Source: Brassica napus
Taxonomy: Eukaryota; Streptophyta; Magnoliopsida; Brassicales; Brassicaceae
NCBI RefSeq assembly: GCF_020379485.1
Contig: NC_063449.1
Span: forward strand, 38,933,473 to 38,997,472
Reading direction: 5' to 3'
DNA: 64,000 nt
Part shown: piece by piece, positions 46,073 through 58,571 of the stretch
How the letters are laid out: each line of letters begins with the position of its first letter
Numbering within the stretch: position 1 is the first letter of the stretch
The notes under the pieces: model-generated
Told to the model about the DNA's origin: nothing
The model's database searches: none
What the model saw: only the letters and a program-made list of their open reading frames with translations
Made by a program: the position numbers and the translations under genes

Positions 46073-47500
46073 TATACAAATAAACATATTCAAATGAATA
46101 CATATATGTAATAACTATAAATTAAATTAACACTATATGGAATTTATTATATAAAATTTGCTGACCCGTTATACAAAATACATTATAAAATAGTATATAA
46201 TAAATATGATATATCTAACATTTTCAAAAATAACAAAAGGAAAATTGTTACTACTTCATTTTGGACGTGTGGAAATGGAACAAATGCTCTAGCGAAATAT
46301 GTAGACCAATACAATATTCAAAACCCTTGTTCAATTTTAGGCTATTTAAGATTTTTAATATATTGGCAATTACTTATTTAAATATTTTTAAGCTTCCATC
46401 TTAAGATTTTTCTACTATATCTTAAAAAAAATTAATGTTTAATATTTAAATATTGATATGTTGTAACCATTTTTAACATGACAGAATTATTCTTAATTAC
46501 ATATGATAATTCAAAACTAAATTTAATAGCACTTTTCGTGATATAACATCTAATATCATTGAATAGTGTTTATATTTTAATAATATAGATAAATTATTTT
46601 ATATAACTAATGACGCAAATCTTATATTATAATAAGGTTTCTGTACGCTTGGATTTATATACAATGACATATTCCATTTTAAATCATCCCTATTTAAATT
46701 TGTTTATGATACCATGAAATTAATTTGATGTACAAATTAAGTCATCCCTCTTAAATTCATCCCTATTTCGTATGTATGGAATAATATATGTACCACGAAA
46801 ACATTTCAAATCGCTATTAACATATCGACTCTACCGATAAGATTATAGAAACCAAGTAATATCCGCAAAACAATGAGCATGATTGGTTTAGACTTCAGAG
46901 CCTTTTACTTAAGTAAAACGACTTCAATAATCCAAAAAAAAAAATTCTTAAAATTTGCTTTGCTAATATATTCATGCCTTTTTTGCTTGATCACTTTTTT
47001 GGTGTCTAATGCATGTTTCCTTTTGATGTAGGAGAGTCAGATTTGAAGACAAATCTTGTTATAGGAGAAGGAGGATGATATGATCCTAACCGGCTCATCT
47101 CTCACTCCAGGCGGCCAGCTGATGAATACCCTTGGGAAGCAGCAGCTGGACAATAATGAAACCGACTTCAAATCAACAAAAGGAGGAAATTTTGGTCGAC
47201 CAATCACCTATGGACAATACATTTTGTCGAGCCAAAATCATATTGGATTTTGAAGATTTGAGAGGTGGCCGCAATATCCACATTAGCGACCTAGTTAGGC
47301 CACCCTAGTTCCAACCATCGGTTATACTACTTTTTAATGGACCAACAAGCAAATCACCGTGTTTGATCATCCCAACATGACCAAGAAATCTCATGATCAC
47401 GTTCTTGACAAATGGCGTAAAGAGAAGTGATTTTGACCCATTTTAACAAAATCATAACAAAATCACTTTTGTTGGCATCACTTTGATTTTGTTTGAAGGA
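46073..47500. other. AT-rich interval, no intact gene
   Basis: About 1.4 kb. The left kilobase is AT-rich without structure I recognise. 47040-47400 is less AT-rich and has broken plus-strand frames (RFEDKSCYRR; DLKTNLVIGEGG) that might be a relic of a retrotransposon end; this is weak. Confidence 0.4.
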
Positions 47501-47514
47501 AAATTCGACGAGAA

Positions 47515-49240
47515 CTAAGGAAAATTATTTACTGGCGTATTTCCATCGAGATAAATAACAAAAGGATGCCAACAAAAGTCTTGGTTGTAGCCAGGCCAAG
47601 AAACGTCCACCATTTTTTTATATCTGTTCAAAGTCTTCATTTCTAGTTTTAGATTTCTTATTCTCATCATTCTTTCTTGCTTTCTACAACTTATAAAACT
47701 CCAAGAGCCACGAAATAAAGAGTGTTGAAGATACTCCCTCAGTGTTAAGCATACTTTTCTCACCCACTTCAAGGGTGACATCGCGAGGGTGTTTATCTGC
47801 TACATATTTCATGGAATCGTGAACACGAAACAAAGAAACTTTCAAATCCTGTAACATGGTGTCGCATTCCCAAAGTGACTGTTCCAGCTCAAAGTTTGAA
47901 ATTTAACCGGGTACAAAAGGAACAAACGTCGGTGTATCCGACCATAAACAACCTTGAAAGGCGTCGTATTGATTGCAGTGTGATGGCTCGTATTGTAGCT
48001 GATATCTTCCCAGCTCAAATACTTACTACGCAATTTAAGATAATTAAGAAGAAGAGAAACATCTCAGATATGACTCTAGGCATCGATTCAATATAGTGTT
48101 TAAGAACACACTTAGCAATTGTATAAAGACAACTTTCTTTATTAATGTTTAGAAACTATCTCAAAACTAAACACTCAAAAGCTCTTGTATTCTTAATCTT
48201 CTACTTATTATCAAAGTCACAAATCAACTTTGAAAATTTATAGGAATATTCCTAAAATAAAATAGAAAACTTCATTTTTTCCTATTTCTAATGGTAAATA
48301 AAAAACTAATACAAGTAAATAGCTTCCTTTCATCCCTAACCAGCTTGTTAAGAATAACATGAGCTGCAAGCTATTGAAGCTTACCCAACATTAAAAGACC
48401 TCCGTTTTTCGTTTGTTTATGGATGAAACGCAATACTATATTTGAGTTTAGTACCTAAAACCCGAAAGCATTCACGCTAAAATCCAATGAGAAAGATTTT
48501 ATATGTATCATAAAATATATGATGGAAAACTGTGTAAATTCACCACTTCACACACAAAGATTTCAGCAATATCCGATGCAGTAAATGGGTGTTTCATGCC
48601 AAAGAAAAGTGTGCATTTTCTTAGTCTGTCCACAATTACCAATATTGGAGGTAGGAAAATCTTCATTAAGGGTTGAAGTATAGTCATGTCAGCGATAGTG
48701 TGGATGTCGTATGGGTCTGACAAATCCCACACTGAGATAGATATTATTGGACAGAATGGAGTACATTATGCCAATGAAAAGAACACTGGATTCGTTTCAA
48801 AGTTTTGAACACTCCGGAATGTCCTCCTTGAATACCGTCGTGAAGGATCAAGGGAAGAAAGTGTGATGCTTGCGGAATCAACAAGCAACATTTGAACCAA
48901 ACGCGTCCATTAATCATAGTAAGACCTTTTTCATAGGTTCACCAGGTGTGATCTGACTTTTAACACTCTGTTGCCTTCATCCTGCTCAATTTATGCATAA
49001 AATATCTTTCGGGTGAAAGACAACATGAACACTCAAGGACATACACAAGCTGCTACCGATCCACCGACTGCATTTGACACAATAAACCATCGGCTGCCTT
49101 GTGTTTCTTCTTGGGCAAGTAAACCCCGTTGCAACGTAGCATAATGGCAGGAACGTGACCTCATTGAACATAACGTCGTTAGAATTGGGCCAAATTGTGT
49201 TGAATTCTATTTTGTAAACAACGAAAAACATTTAATGTCC
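47515..49240 (-). pseudogene. Ty3/gypsy retrotransposon integrase remains
   Basis: Read on the minus strand from right to left the order is that of a gypsy integrase: zinc-binding region (GHSGVFKTLKRIQCSFHW then QCGICQTH, about 48830-48720), catalytic core (VIVDRLRKCTLFFGMKHPFT then ASDIAEIFVCEVV, 48508-48732), its C-terminal part (YNTSHHTAINTTPFKVVYGR, 47842-48033) and the post-core segment (RDVTLEVGEK, near 47780). Frames are broken many times and a piece is missing between the core parts. LTRs were not found. An old, partial element. Confidence 0.85.
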
Positions 49241-49381
49241 TTTTTTGATCTGTCATTCAAAAAAGTGGAACCTTATATAAAACTTAAGGTAAGTATAGCA
49301 ATACTATAACTTAGCTTTTCTTTTACACTGGAGAAAAAAAAACATAAGGTTCAAAGAGATTATTCCTTCCTAAAAAGATCT

Positions 49382-51130
49382 TCAAAGAGATGTCAGATGG
49401 TTGATGATTTCACATCCGGGAGAACGTATTGTGAACGTAGGAAGCGCCTCCGAGATCTCTAAGACGCTATTGGTCGCAGAAGAGAAACACAAAACGAGTT
49501 TCTTGAGGACTAACGAGTTCTCAAGAATATACCTCACTAGTTCAATCCAAATCTTCTTCTTGTGTTTCGATACTTTGGTTTTCTTGATGTACCTCGCTCT
49601 TTTCTTCCCAGCTTTCTCCACCGTGGCCACTTCTTTAACCTCAACACACTCAAGCGTACATAGTAAGCACTGAGGCACAACGGTAAGCTCAAGGTTCTCT
49701 GGTTCTAAGTCCTTCAAATAAAGCAAGTACTGCCAAACAAAATAAAATAAAAACCAAAATTAGTTTATGTGTTCTTAGGCCAAAAAAATCATAAAGTTTT
49801 TAGTAACAAGAATGTACCAATGTGAGGTGTTTCAGCTTCGGGCAACCTTCAAGAAAATGTGGCAACCTTTGTAATAAGACGGTGCAGAACGAAGCCTCTA
49901 AGCGAGTTAAGTTGCGAAATTTGGTGAACGCTCCATTATTCATCCAAGCATAAAGGATCTGCAAGAACAACAAACATAATAACAATTTATTTGGTGTTAA
50001 AAAAAAAAAAAAACAATTTATTCATTGTTTGTTATAAATGTATTACCTTGAGTGTAGGCTGAGAGATGATCATATGTCTTACACCAGAAACACCCTTGAG
50101 AAAATCACTGATAATAGCTTGCTTAATCTGCACGGTAATAGTAGTGCTCATACCAAAACTGAATTGTGTATCAATGTCGATCTTGAACAAGGAACTCAGA
50201 TTCTTAGCCACAACTTTATCAGATAGATTATCTCTGAAGTTCAGATACTTGAGACCCGGAGCATCAACCTCAACCGCATACTCTTTACCATGAATTGTTC
50301 TGGCACGACTAAACTTCACACAAAACCTCTTCAGACTGAGAGATCTCACACGCAGAACCGGTACATTGTCATCAAAAGCCCTAAAAACCGTCAGATCTTC
50401 AAGGACAGGACAGCCTGAGATGAGCTTCTCTACGATCAAAGGATCCTTGGTGGTAATGTCTTCGAGATGCACGGTCTTGAGACAAGGCAGAGAAACACCA
50501 AACTCAGGAGGATTCTGCATTCCCACGTTTGCAAGCTTGAGAGAAACCAAAGTGTTGCTCTTGTAAATGTTAACAGGTACGAGATCGTTGGTGAGAGGAC
50601 GCTTGAGTGTGCTACTGCCAACGTCTAGTTGTTGAACTCCACGGTTAATCACTCCGGCGATGAACTCACTGATCCCGTGGCTACAAACATTGCGCCCGTT
50701 GTACGTTATCTTGAACTTCTGGAGACGCGAGCCACGGTTGATCTGGAGAAACGTGGCGATGAAGTTCTGTATGGCGGCAAGTTCATGGGAGTGCATCTCT
50801 AGTCCTGGGACCTGAAGCCATAGATCTTTAAATCTCTTCGATAAAAAGTTTGTCTTGATGGAATCTTTGGTGGGAAGGTATAAGAGTATCTGAGTTATCA
50901 AAGTGTCCGGAAGCGCGCTGAGTCTATCTGAGATATGACGGAGACGGTACCATAGTTCTTTAACTTCCTTCTCAAGATAATGTATGCGAACTTCAAGATC
51001 TCGTGGATTCGAGTACTCCTCCTGCCAACAAGAATCAAATCATCAATAACAAGAAGAGTGAACTGTATATGGATAAAATCAGAATTGGTAAAAAAGGTTT
51101 GAGACGAACCTCTGAGTTGGCCGAGTTCAT
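49382..51130 (-). CDS. F-box/RNI-like (LRR)/FBD protein, copy 2
   Basis: Exons on the minus strand: 51110-51130, 50047-51021, 49818-49958, 49382-49729; the frame closes to 494 residues. The structure and splice phases equal copy 1. Differences include a shorter hinge before the F-box (RLRHISDRLSALP, where copy 1 has RLRDMRFSDRLSALP), a four-residue insertion (SFGMSTTITVQIKQA against FGTSTLQVKKA), and scattered substitutions. F-box, LRR-like and FBD regions are all intact. The duplicated block covers about 2.25 kb (35950-38170 and 49375-51620), including leader and 3' flank, so it was copied as DNA and later separated by transposons or by unequal exchange. Confidence 0.92.
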
Positions 51131-51308
51131 AAGTTTAGACTCTAGATAGTCTGTGTATATAGAGGGAAACCTTTGGAGTCTTGGAGTGTCGGTCGTCGGG
51201 GTAGGGCGACTCCGTTGTAAGATAACAGTACTGGAGAGATGGAGATATTGTCAATACAGTGAAAAGGGAATAAAAGCATTGGAAGAAAGAAAGAAAGAAA
51301 GAAGATTG

Positions 51309-51434
51309 TTACATTCTTTTCCGCATAGCTTGACGTAATGTGTCATTGAAAGGTTTCTGCCGAGGATGAGCAAGAGCATAGTCCGGCTGCGTCTTGAGCA
51401 GGAGTGAAATAAACGACACGAAAGGTTCAGCCAT
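51309..51434 (-). other. Upstream 41-codon ORF in the leader of F-box gene 2
   Basis: Counterpart of 37867-37992, the same length (MAEPFVSFIS ... RQAMRKRM), ending 178 bp upstream of the F-box ATG. A GAAA microsatellite (about 51285-51305) lies directly after it, as in copy 1 (about 37840-37862). Confidence 0.35.
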
Positions 51435-52161
51435 TCGCACTCGGAGAAGACGAACAATTGCTGGGACTCAAAAAACCAAGGGCTTATATGCTTTTTATAC
51501 GCATAAGTTAAATATATTTCCTGAAAATTTGACTCTATTGTCTCTCATTAATTGAATTTCTTTTGGTAACCATTTAGTTAACAAATTAAATTTAGTTTTT
51601 TGGATTGTGTGTTGAGTTTTAGGTTTATATAGCATAATATATGGAAAATTAAGTCGTTAGAAATTATTTTGTTTCCTTTTTGATATTCTTAAATTAACTC
51701 CATTGTCTTTTCTGAGTTTATTTTGACTTTTGATACCGATTTTTTATATTGTCATTTTCTTATTTGAAAAGTGAAAATTCACTTTTTTAACTAAACTGTT
51801 GTCAAAGCTTCATACATATATAAATAATTCCACCACTTGTTGGATGTATAATCTGGAACGGGATGCAAGTACTAATTTGAATGGAAAGACGGTTAATATT
51901 CTTCAATAAATGTATAAACACACATTAATGTAGTTAAATAATCCAATTAGAAAGCAAAAGATGACACTATTATGCGAGAGCTTTTAATTTACAACTAAAT
52001 CTCATTTAAACTTCAACCAGGTGATGTAAAAGAGACGATAAAAAATAATCCAAAGCAGAGCATCCTAAAAGAAATTATAGCAAAGAGCGTATTCGAGAAA
52101 GAAAAAGATAACATTAGACAAGGATAAAGCACAGAGCAAGATGCAGAGACATCGAGTTTGC
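51435..52161. other. Spacer between F-box gene 2 promoter and ALY 3' end
   Basis: Holds the F-box gene 2 promoter region (paralogous to that of copy 1 up to about 51620) and the ALY 3' UTR on the right. No other gene or transposon end seen. Confidence 0.6.
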
Positions 52162-54097
52162 TCAAGAGATGTTCATTGCTTCTGCGTGATATGTTTCGAG
52201 ATCCTTGTCTAGTTCTTCAGCCGACTTCTCCACCGCCTTCTTTCCGCCTCGGCCGCCTTTATTCCCTCTGCCACCACCGGCTTGGCCTCGGCCTCTACCA
52301 CGAAACCCTCCTCGGCCACTTCTTACGCCACCTCCTTGTTGGTTTCCACTGCCATAAATAGAATGTATGATATGATTAGTTATAAAACCTATACATGATC
52401 GGTCACATATGATTAGATGAAAGCAACGTAAGCGATATCACTTACATTGGAAGGCGTCTCATAGAAGGAGCTGCACTTCTTCCTCTTCCTCTCCCACCTC
52501 TAATTCCTTGTCTGCAAGAATCAGACACTTAAGTCTTCACGCTTGATCATCAAAGACACGCAATCTCAACTATGCTACAAGAAATGGCTACATACCCAAT
52601 GGAAACAGTTCTCTTCATCCTTCCGTTCAATCCGGTTACATTAACACGAGCTGCAACAGGAGCAACCTCGTTGTTTCCACCAAGAATCTCCAATTTCATT
52701 GACCTTCCATCCAACAGGACATTGTTGTATCTCTTCATAGCTTGAAATGCATCACTTCTTCTCATGTACACAACTTCCGCCGAGCCCTGTATCACACACA
52801 CACACATCTGTAAAGACCTTTGAACCAGAGCGAGGAAAAAAAAACAGAAGTCAAGATATGTTGGAACTTACATTTGGACGCCCGTTCTGGTCATAGTGAA
52901 TTGCATATCTTTTCATCTCTCCAATCTCACCAAAGAGTTCCTAGATACCACATGGTAGCACAACGTTTTCTTAGGAAACTCCTCATCGGACCATAATAAC
53001 AAAGCACTGAACCATAGAAGTCGAGGCTATACCCTGATATCTTCATTTGTTACTCCCTGATCAAGGTTGGTAACATAAACAGTAGTTCCAACCTCTATTC
53101 CAGTCACTCCAACAGATCTCATGCTTTCTTCAAACAAACCATTCTGCCATGGCAAGTTCTTCTTCCTGCGGTTAAGCTGTTAAGTGGAACAGATAAAGTC
53201 AGCCAAAAGGGTCTGTAGAATCTGGGAAGCCACATTAATCAACAAAATTTCTTGAAAGACGAGAAGCCACCCTTTTATCTGAAAGTCCTATACCAGTCAA
53301 GAACCATCGAAGGATAAAATGTGGTGAAAACAAGCAATTTTTGATCAGCTTCATACAAATCTCACTGGTGATATCACAGTCTCTGATGCCAAAAACATAG
53401 TCCTTGGAGAATCAAAAACTGAGACAGCCATCAGACTCCAAAGAAATTCCAGATGTAGCAAGAGGCAAAACATGAACTTCATGCATCGTGCACATTCCTC
53501 AACTTAAAGAGACTATCTAAGTTTGCTGAAATTCCCCCCAACCACCACGAAAGTCATCAATCCAGATGACCCTAGGTGGACTAATACAGCTCCCCCACTA
53601 AAAGTACAAAACTTCTGCTCATCTAGGCCTGTTGAAATCATCATATTTGGCCATATAGACCACTAAGTAGACAAGGACAAGGAAGAGGCTTTTCTAAGAA
53701 AACTCCTCCATAAACTAGTAGATGTTAGAAGAGCTTTGTAGTCTGAGTCCCAGAGGAAGTTTTGAAAGCTAAAAGTGTGTTAAGGCGAATGCAAAATCAA
53801 AAGTGCTTCTCCAAGAACATTTAGAGACTCGTTTATCAAACGCTATGCTTCGTTATTTGGTGTGCAAACTCAGAATTCCAATCATACAGAGAGAAGATCC
53901 CAGATTCGTGAGCTTGCCTTGTTTGAGAATGATGACGGCCTAGCTTTCACAGCTAGAGGACCTCTGCGAACAGGTCCACCAGCTCCTCTTCCAGCACCTT
54001 TAGCTCCACCGCGGGAAACTCCTTTACCAGCAGACTTTTTAGCGGCCTTGCTCCTCTTAACCATTTCATCAAGAGACATACTCAATGAGTCCGCCAT
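52162..54097 (-). CDS. ALY3: ALY/REF mRNA export adaptor (THO complex subunit 4-like)
   Basis: Exons on the minus strand: 53918-54097, 53033-53176, 52872-52940, 52596-52786, 52446-52511, 52162-52348; 278 residues. The N-terminal motif MADSLSMSLDEMVKRSK binds the UAP56 helicase in this family. An RGG-rich stretch follows, then the RRM (VYVTNLDQGVTNEDIRELF with YAIHYDQNGRP), a Gly/Arg-rich region, and the conserved C-terminal helix LDKDLETYHAEAMNIS. It couples splicing/THO-TREX to export of mRNA from the nucleus. Intron 1 (53177-53917) begins GC (AAG/GCAAGC), chosen because it gives SSFSNK joined to LNRRKKNLPW as expected for the family; a GT donor further in would add about ten foreign residues. 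ALY3 (AT1G66260) is chosen by position; ALY1 is its close paralogue. Confidence 0.92.
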
Positions 54098-54114
54098 CTT
54101 CAGCTCAATTAAAT

Positions 54115-54374
54115 CTGGAAAATACAATCAAAATTAACAAATCAAACAACAGATTCATCGCATAGAGATATAAATTCAAGCCTCATATATACAAATCAAA
54201 GATCCGACGGAAACTCATATCTCAAAGCGCTAGATCTACAGATTCCTATGATCTAAACCTAAAACAGACGTAAATTCTCAATCGAAAAGTGAAAACGAAT
54301 CGAATTCATTCAGACGAATCATCAACGGATATAAATTAGCTGAACAATTAGCAAAAGACGAATCGAAATTTTAC
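54115..54374 (-). other. Probable 5' UTR intron of ALY
   Basis: Donor CTG/GTAAAA at 54374 and acceptor TTTTCCAG/ATTT at 54115, 17 bp before the ATG. Leader introns are common in this family. Inferred from splice signals only. Confidence 0.55.
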
Positions 54375-56332
54375 CAGATGAAAGATCAAAAGACGGATCG
54401 AAGAAGATGTAGAAATCGGCTCGTGCGAATCGATTGGGGGAATTAGGGATTTATCGTCTTTGAGAAATTGGGAGAATGGGGGAACGTGTTTTCGGCTCAA
54501 GGGAGATAGATATTTAAATAGGTCTAGGTCAATGGGGGCAAACTTGTTAATAATTTTTATTATGGGGGTGTTTTCCGTCTTTTTGTTTTAGATATTAATT
54601 GGAAAAACCAAAGGTCGGCGATAAAAGAGAACTTGCCAGCTAAGAGACGTTTACGCGTTTTGTTAAAAATCTGTGTTTACAAAACAAGCACTATAATTAG
54701 CGAAAATACATCTTTTAGGTTCTTACGGCCTGATCGGTCTAACCCGATCGGTTGCAGTTGCGGGAGTTTACGAATGTAGATAAGACTGAGAATTTGAGTT
54801 TTAGGTCGCGGGTTTCGCCCCATTTGACCCGCTGCAAGACGGGTACGGGTCGAACAATTAGAAGAAAATTGATTCGCAAATGCGGGTGCGGTTATGAGTA
54901 TTTTATGCGGGATGGATGCGAGTCGGTGAATTTTGAATCGCGGGTATCCGTCAACTCGCAAAAAAATGTTTTTTTTGTTAAAAAAAATATATTTTTTTAG
55001 AAAAATACAGGAATGTTTAAAAATAATAATTAAAAAACTTAAAAAATATATAAAAATTTAATTAAAATTTTTAAAATATATAAAAATTTAATTATAAATA
55101 TACTATTTATAGTATTTTTTAGAAAAATTAAATTAAATAATTATTTAAATATATATATATAACCCGCAGGTCCCGCATGTTACCCGCAGAATTAATCGGG
55201 GCGGATGCAAGTATAAATATATTTGTTCTCGGGTTGTGCGGGTCGGATTGTTTGACCAAAAAAAATTGAAACATGCGGGTCAACGGGTCAGCGGGGCAGG
55301 TTTGACCCGCAACCCATCCTTAGATGCGGATGGTTGTGGTTTTAAACGGTTTTAAGAGATTTGTACAACTGGTACTGCGGTTATAAATTGGTGCGTTTGC
55401 GGGATAACAATAGTTACATTTTATATAATTATAAAAATTTTAGTTATAAATATAGTTATATTTTATTTATAATAATAGTTATATTTTAAGTCTTTCTATT
55501 ATTTCAATTTAAAACTTTTATTTTTATTTTTGTATTTATATTGTTTTAAAAAAAGAAAAAAATTACCTTTGCGCAACTGCTCGCAACCACAAACGATAGC
55601 TAGAACCGGTTTTTTTATTTAAGAAGTTTAGAGCAGTTTGAATCGATTTGGAACGGTTTGAGTGATTGTTGCAAAACGCCAACAACCGCTACCAACCGCA
55701 AAAGATTGCGTGGCGAAGAAACCAGTCATGCCCTTGACAAGACTTTGTTCAAAAGAAAAGTTCTTAATAGGAATTTAAATAGGATTTAAACCAACAAATC
55801 ATTTATAATCCCAGCCTGCATAAGATACTAATTACGAATGTTACCAATCTATTATTAATTCAAGACTTCCATATCTCAAGTGATTTTTATTTGACCAAAT
55901 AAATAGTGTTTGCTTTCATTTAAATTTAGTTTTTTTCTTTCTAAAAGTTATAAGAGAATCTGTCTTAGAAATATGACATCTTGAGTTTTAGCTTCCAAGT
56001 CCTTTATGATTTCCGTACTATAGGAAGTTTCAAATAACGTATACATGCGAGTAATATTTTGGTTTCATAATACATAATCTTTTTTTTGGTTAGCATGGTC
56101 TAAATTGATGAGTATATGTTTAAGTTGATGACAAAAATAACAAGTTATATTAATATTATATAAATTAATATTTTGACGGTTTCGGCAGTTCTTAATATAG
56201 CATGGATCTCATATTTCTACCCATCCATAGTTACATATTTCATATGATTTCGTTTTTGTATTAACTAAAGTTATTATGAACTCTAAATTATCTACAAACT
56301 TAATATTCTTTTACATGAAAAATGCATTTTCT
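54375..56332. other. ALY promoter, MITE-like block, and spacer
   Basis: 54375-54600 holds the ALY leader and promoter. 54720-55730 is MITE-like (separate entry). 55731-56332 is AT-rich, includes the 3' flank of the senescence-associated gene, and shows no gene. Confidence 0.55.
54720..55730. mobile_element. GCGG-rich MITE-like DNA, probably two adjoining elements
   Basis: 54770-55322: the ends are rich in GCGGGT/ACCCGC words (GACCCGC near 54825; GTCAACGGGTCAGCGG near 55279) around a very AT-rich middle. 55322-55700: TAGATGCGGATGGTTGTGG at the left against inverted GCGGTTGGTAGCGGTTG at about 55675-55700. Both have the GCGG-rich subterminal style of Brassicaceae hAT MITEs. Exact termini and target duplications were not resolved. 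Confidence 0.6.
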
Positions 56333-58571
56333 TCAGATTTCGTCATGGTCACTGTCTCCATCTTCTTCTTCTTCTTCTTCTTTATCATCATCATCACTCG
56401 GTTTCTCAAAGTTCATCATAAACCTAAGTGAGTCACCTTCTTCTACTTCCCACTGCTTCTTCAGCGCTATGATCGCTCTCGAAGCAGCTGCTGCAATTGC
56501 TGGGTTACTGTCTTGCGCAAGCCTCTGCTTCCAATGGGACGATAACAATCAAACATTTGCAAAAAACAGTTATCAAGTGCAAGATTTGCAAGAGTGTTTA
56601 TTACCTGTAATGCTCCCATGCCTGCATTTCCAAGTGTCCACATCGACGGTGCAGCTGCCAAGGCGTTAGCCAACGCTTTTCTACACCAAACAACGCGTTT
56701 CGTCATCAACGTTTTGCATTTGTAACGTGTGTAATAGTGAAGAACTCACACAAAGAAAGTTGTTAAGATAAGTAACACAACACATTTGGTTTTTACGTTA
56801 CCTTGTATTGACGTCTGGAGAGATTGAGCATTCAGCCAAGAGAGATGCACTACTTTTACCATCCATTGCATCAAGGTCTATCAGAGTTGTGACTAACAAC
56901 TCAAGCTGTTAAAACAAAAACAAAACACATTATTTCTGTGAATGTAACAAAGGAAAGAAAAATAAAACAAGACCGGCTTTGGACAGAGACCTCTTCAGGG
57001 TCAGTGTAGTCAATAATTCCATCGGCTTCTGAGAGCGCTGATGCCATACTCTTGTAAGCTTCCTGCTTCAACATCAACAAGGAACCCTCAGAGAGAGAGA
57101 GAAGAATACTTAAGAACACATAGCCTTCTTTTTTCCAATTTAATCAGACCTCAATAGCAGATATGCGATCAGATGAAACTTCCCCTGGGAAAAAATCTAG
57201 AGCTTTGCCATTCTTCTCAAGTGATATGCGGTCCGTGGTACCAATTTCAGATGTAACCCTATCAAAATGACAATAATAAATTAAGATCTTGCTTTCAAGC
57301 AACAACAAGTGTCAAGGATGTATGCATCTTTCTTACAAGCTGTCAACCATTTTTTGCACCATCATATCATGAATGTTCTTGATGAACTACAACCACAACA
57401 AGTGTAACCATTACCAAAAATAATCCAAAAAACATCAGTACTATAACATATCACACTTTGCTTTTACCTCTAAAGCCATTAATGCATCCTCCATTGCCCG
57501 TTGTTTAGCACGATAATCTGCACGCCTCAAATCAGCCTAGAAAAGATACATACACTGATTAGTTACACAAAAACTTCACAGAAAATGAAACGGATGGGCA
57601 TACATACCTCTAAGGCGCCGTCACTCCAATGCTTATCAGCGGCATTTTTCAACTTAGACTGAGCTATGTTCTTTAATATCTATTGACATAAACCAATAAA
57701 GAGAAATAAAACATAGATAAAAGTACATATCTGTGAATGTATAAATGAGAGGATAAGCATACACTAGCAATATGATGAAGGCGCTCGGCCTTTCTCTTGA
57801 CATTACGGTCTATTTTCTCTGTATCTTCTCTTGCCCGAGCTACATGATAAACCCAAAAGATAAATTAGATGTGACAGAACCAAATCTTGGATTGAGAATT
57901 TAGAATTACAGAACTTACCATCAAGTTTAAGGAACCCTGAACCAAGAATAGCAACGTCCTGACGCGCACGAGCGTCAAGTCTCATAATGCCACTGAAAAG
58001 ATTTGGGACCTAAGAGACCTTCTCCAATGACAAGTAATGTTTAAAAACGCAGGATAATGAGGAATATACCGAGAAAGAAGAACAAAGTCACTACGAGCCC
58101 TTTCATTAACAAATTTAGCATCATTAGACACATACTCCACCAAAACCTGGCTTGAGCTGCTTCTTCTACTTGGCATCACTTTCTTCTCACCTTCCTTTTG
58201 TACAATTTGAGAGCTGAAAACACCACCAAGAAACTCATCAGCTAACACAGGAAAAAAGCAGACTAGTTTGATCTATGGAGGATAAGAAGTAAGAACCAAA
58301 AGATCTTAACTTACTTAGGGGGATCCTCGTGTGGTTTAGTTTCAGTGTCTTGAGACTTCCCAAGAAAACACAAAGTAGAAGAAGAAGAAGATCTACGAGA
58401 AGTAACAAAAGTGACAGGCTTTGTACAAGAAAGACCTTGTAGTAATTCTTCAGCAGAGGAGGAGCCCTTTTTGGGTGAGAAAGCTAGCAAGACCCTTTGA
58501 GATCTTGAAGCGTTAACCCTCTTCGCTAAAATGGGACTACGGGGAACAACTTTGCTCACGTTAAGAGCCAT
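56333..58571 (-). CDS. Senescence-associated family protein, predicted plastid-targeted
   Basis: Twelve exons on the minus strand: 58315-58571, 58070-58213, 57919-57992, 57763-57839, 57608-57679, 57468-57536, 57337-57386, 57150-57258, 56991-57062, 56802-56905, 56605-56680, 56333-56524; the frame closes to 431 residues. The first ~85 residues are Ser/Arg-rich and low in acidic residues (MALNVSKVVPRSPILAKRVN), typical of a chloroplast transit peptide. The middle is Arg/Lys/Ala-rich and probably helical (RARQDVAILG, AKQRAMEDALMALE). The C-terminal part is Ala-rich (KALANALAAAP, AAAASRAIIALKK) and ends in a long Asp/Glu run (KEEEEEEDGDSDHDEI). Matches the annotation of AT1G66330 by position and architecture; that gene is called senescence-associated but its biochemical role is not known to me. 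Confidence 0.9.

Noticed and set aside
47040..47400. Plus-strand chromodomain-like end of a gypsy element
   Set aside because: The resemblance rests on a few residues, and the adjacent integrase is on the other strand.
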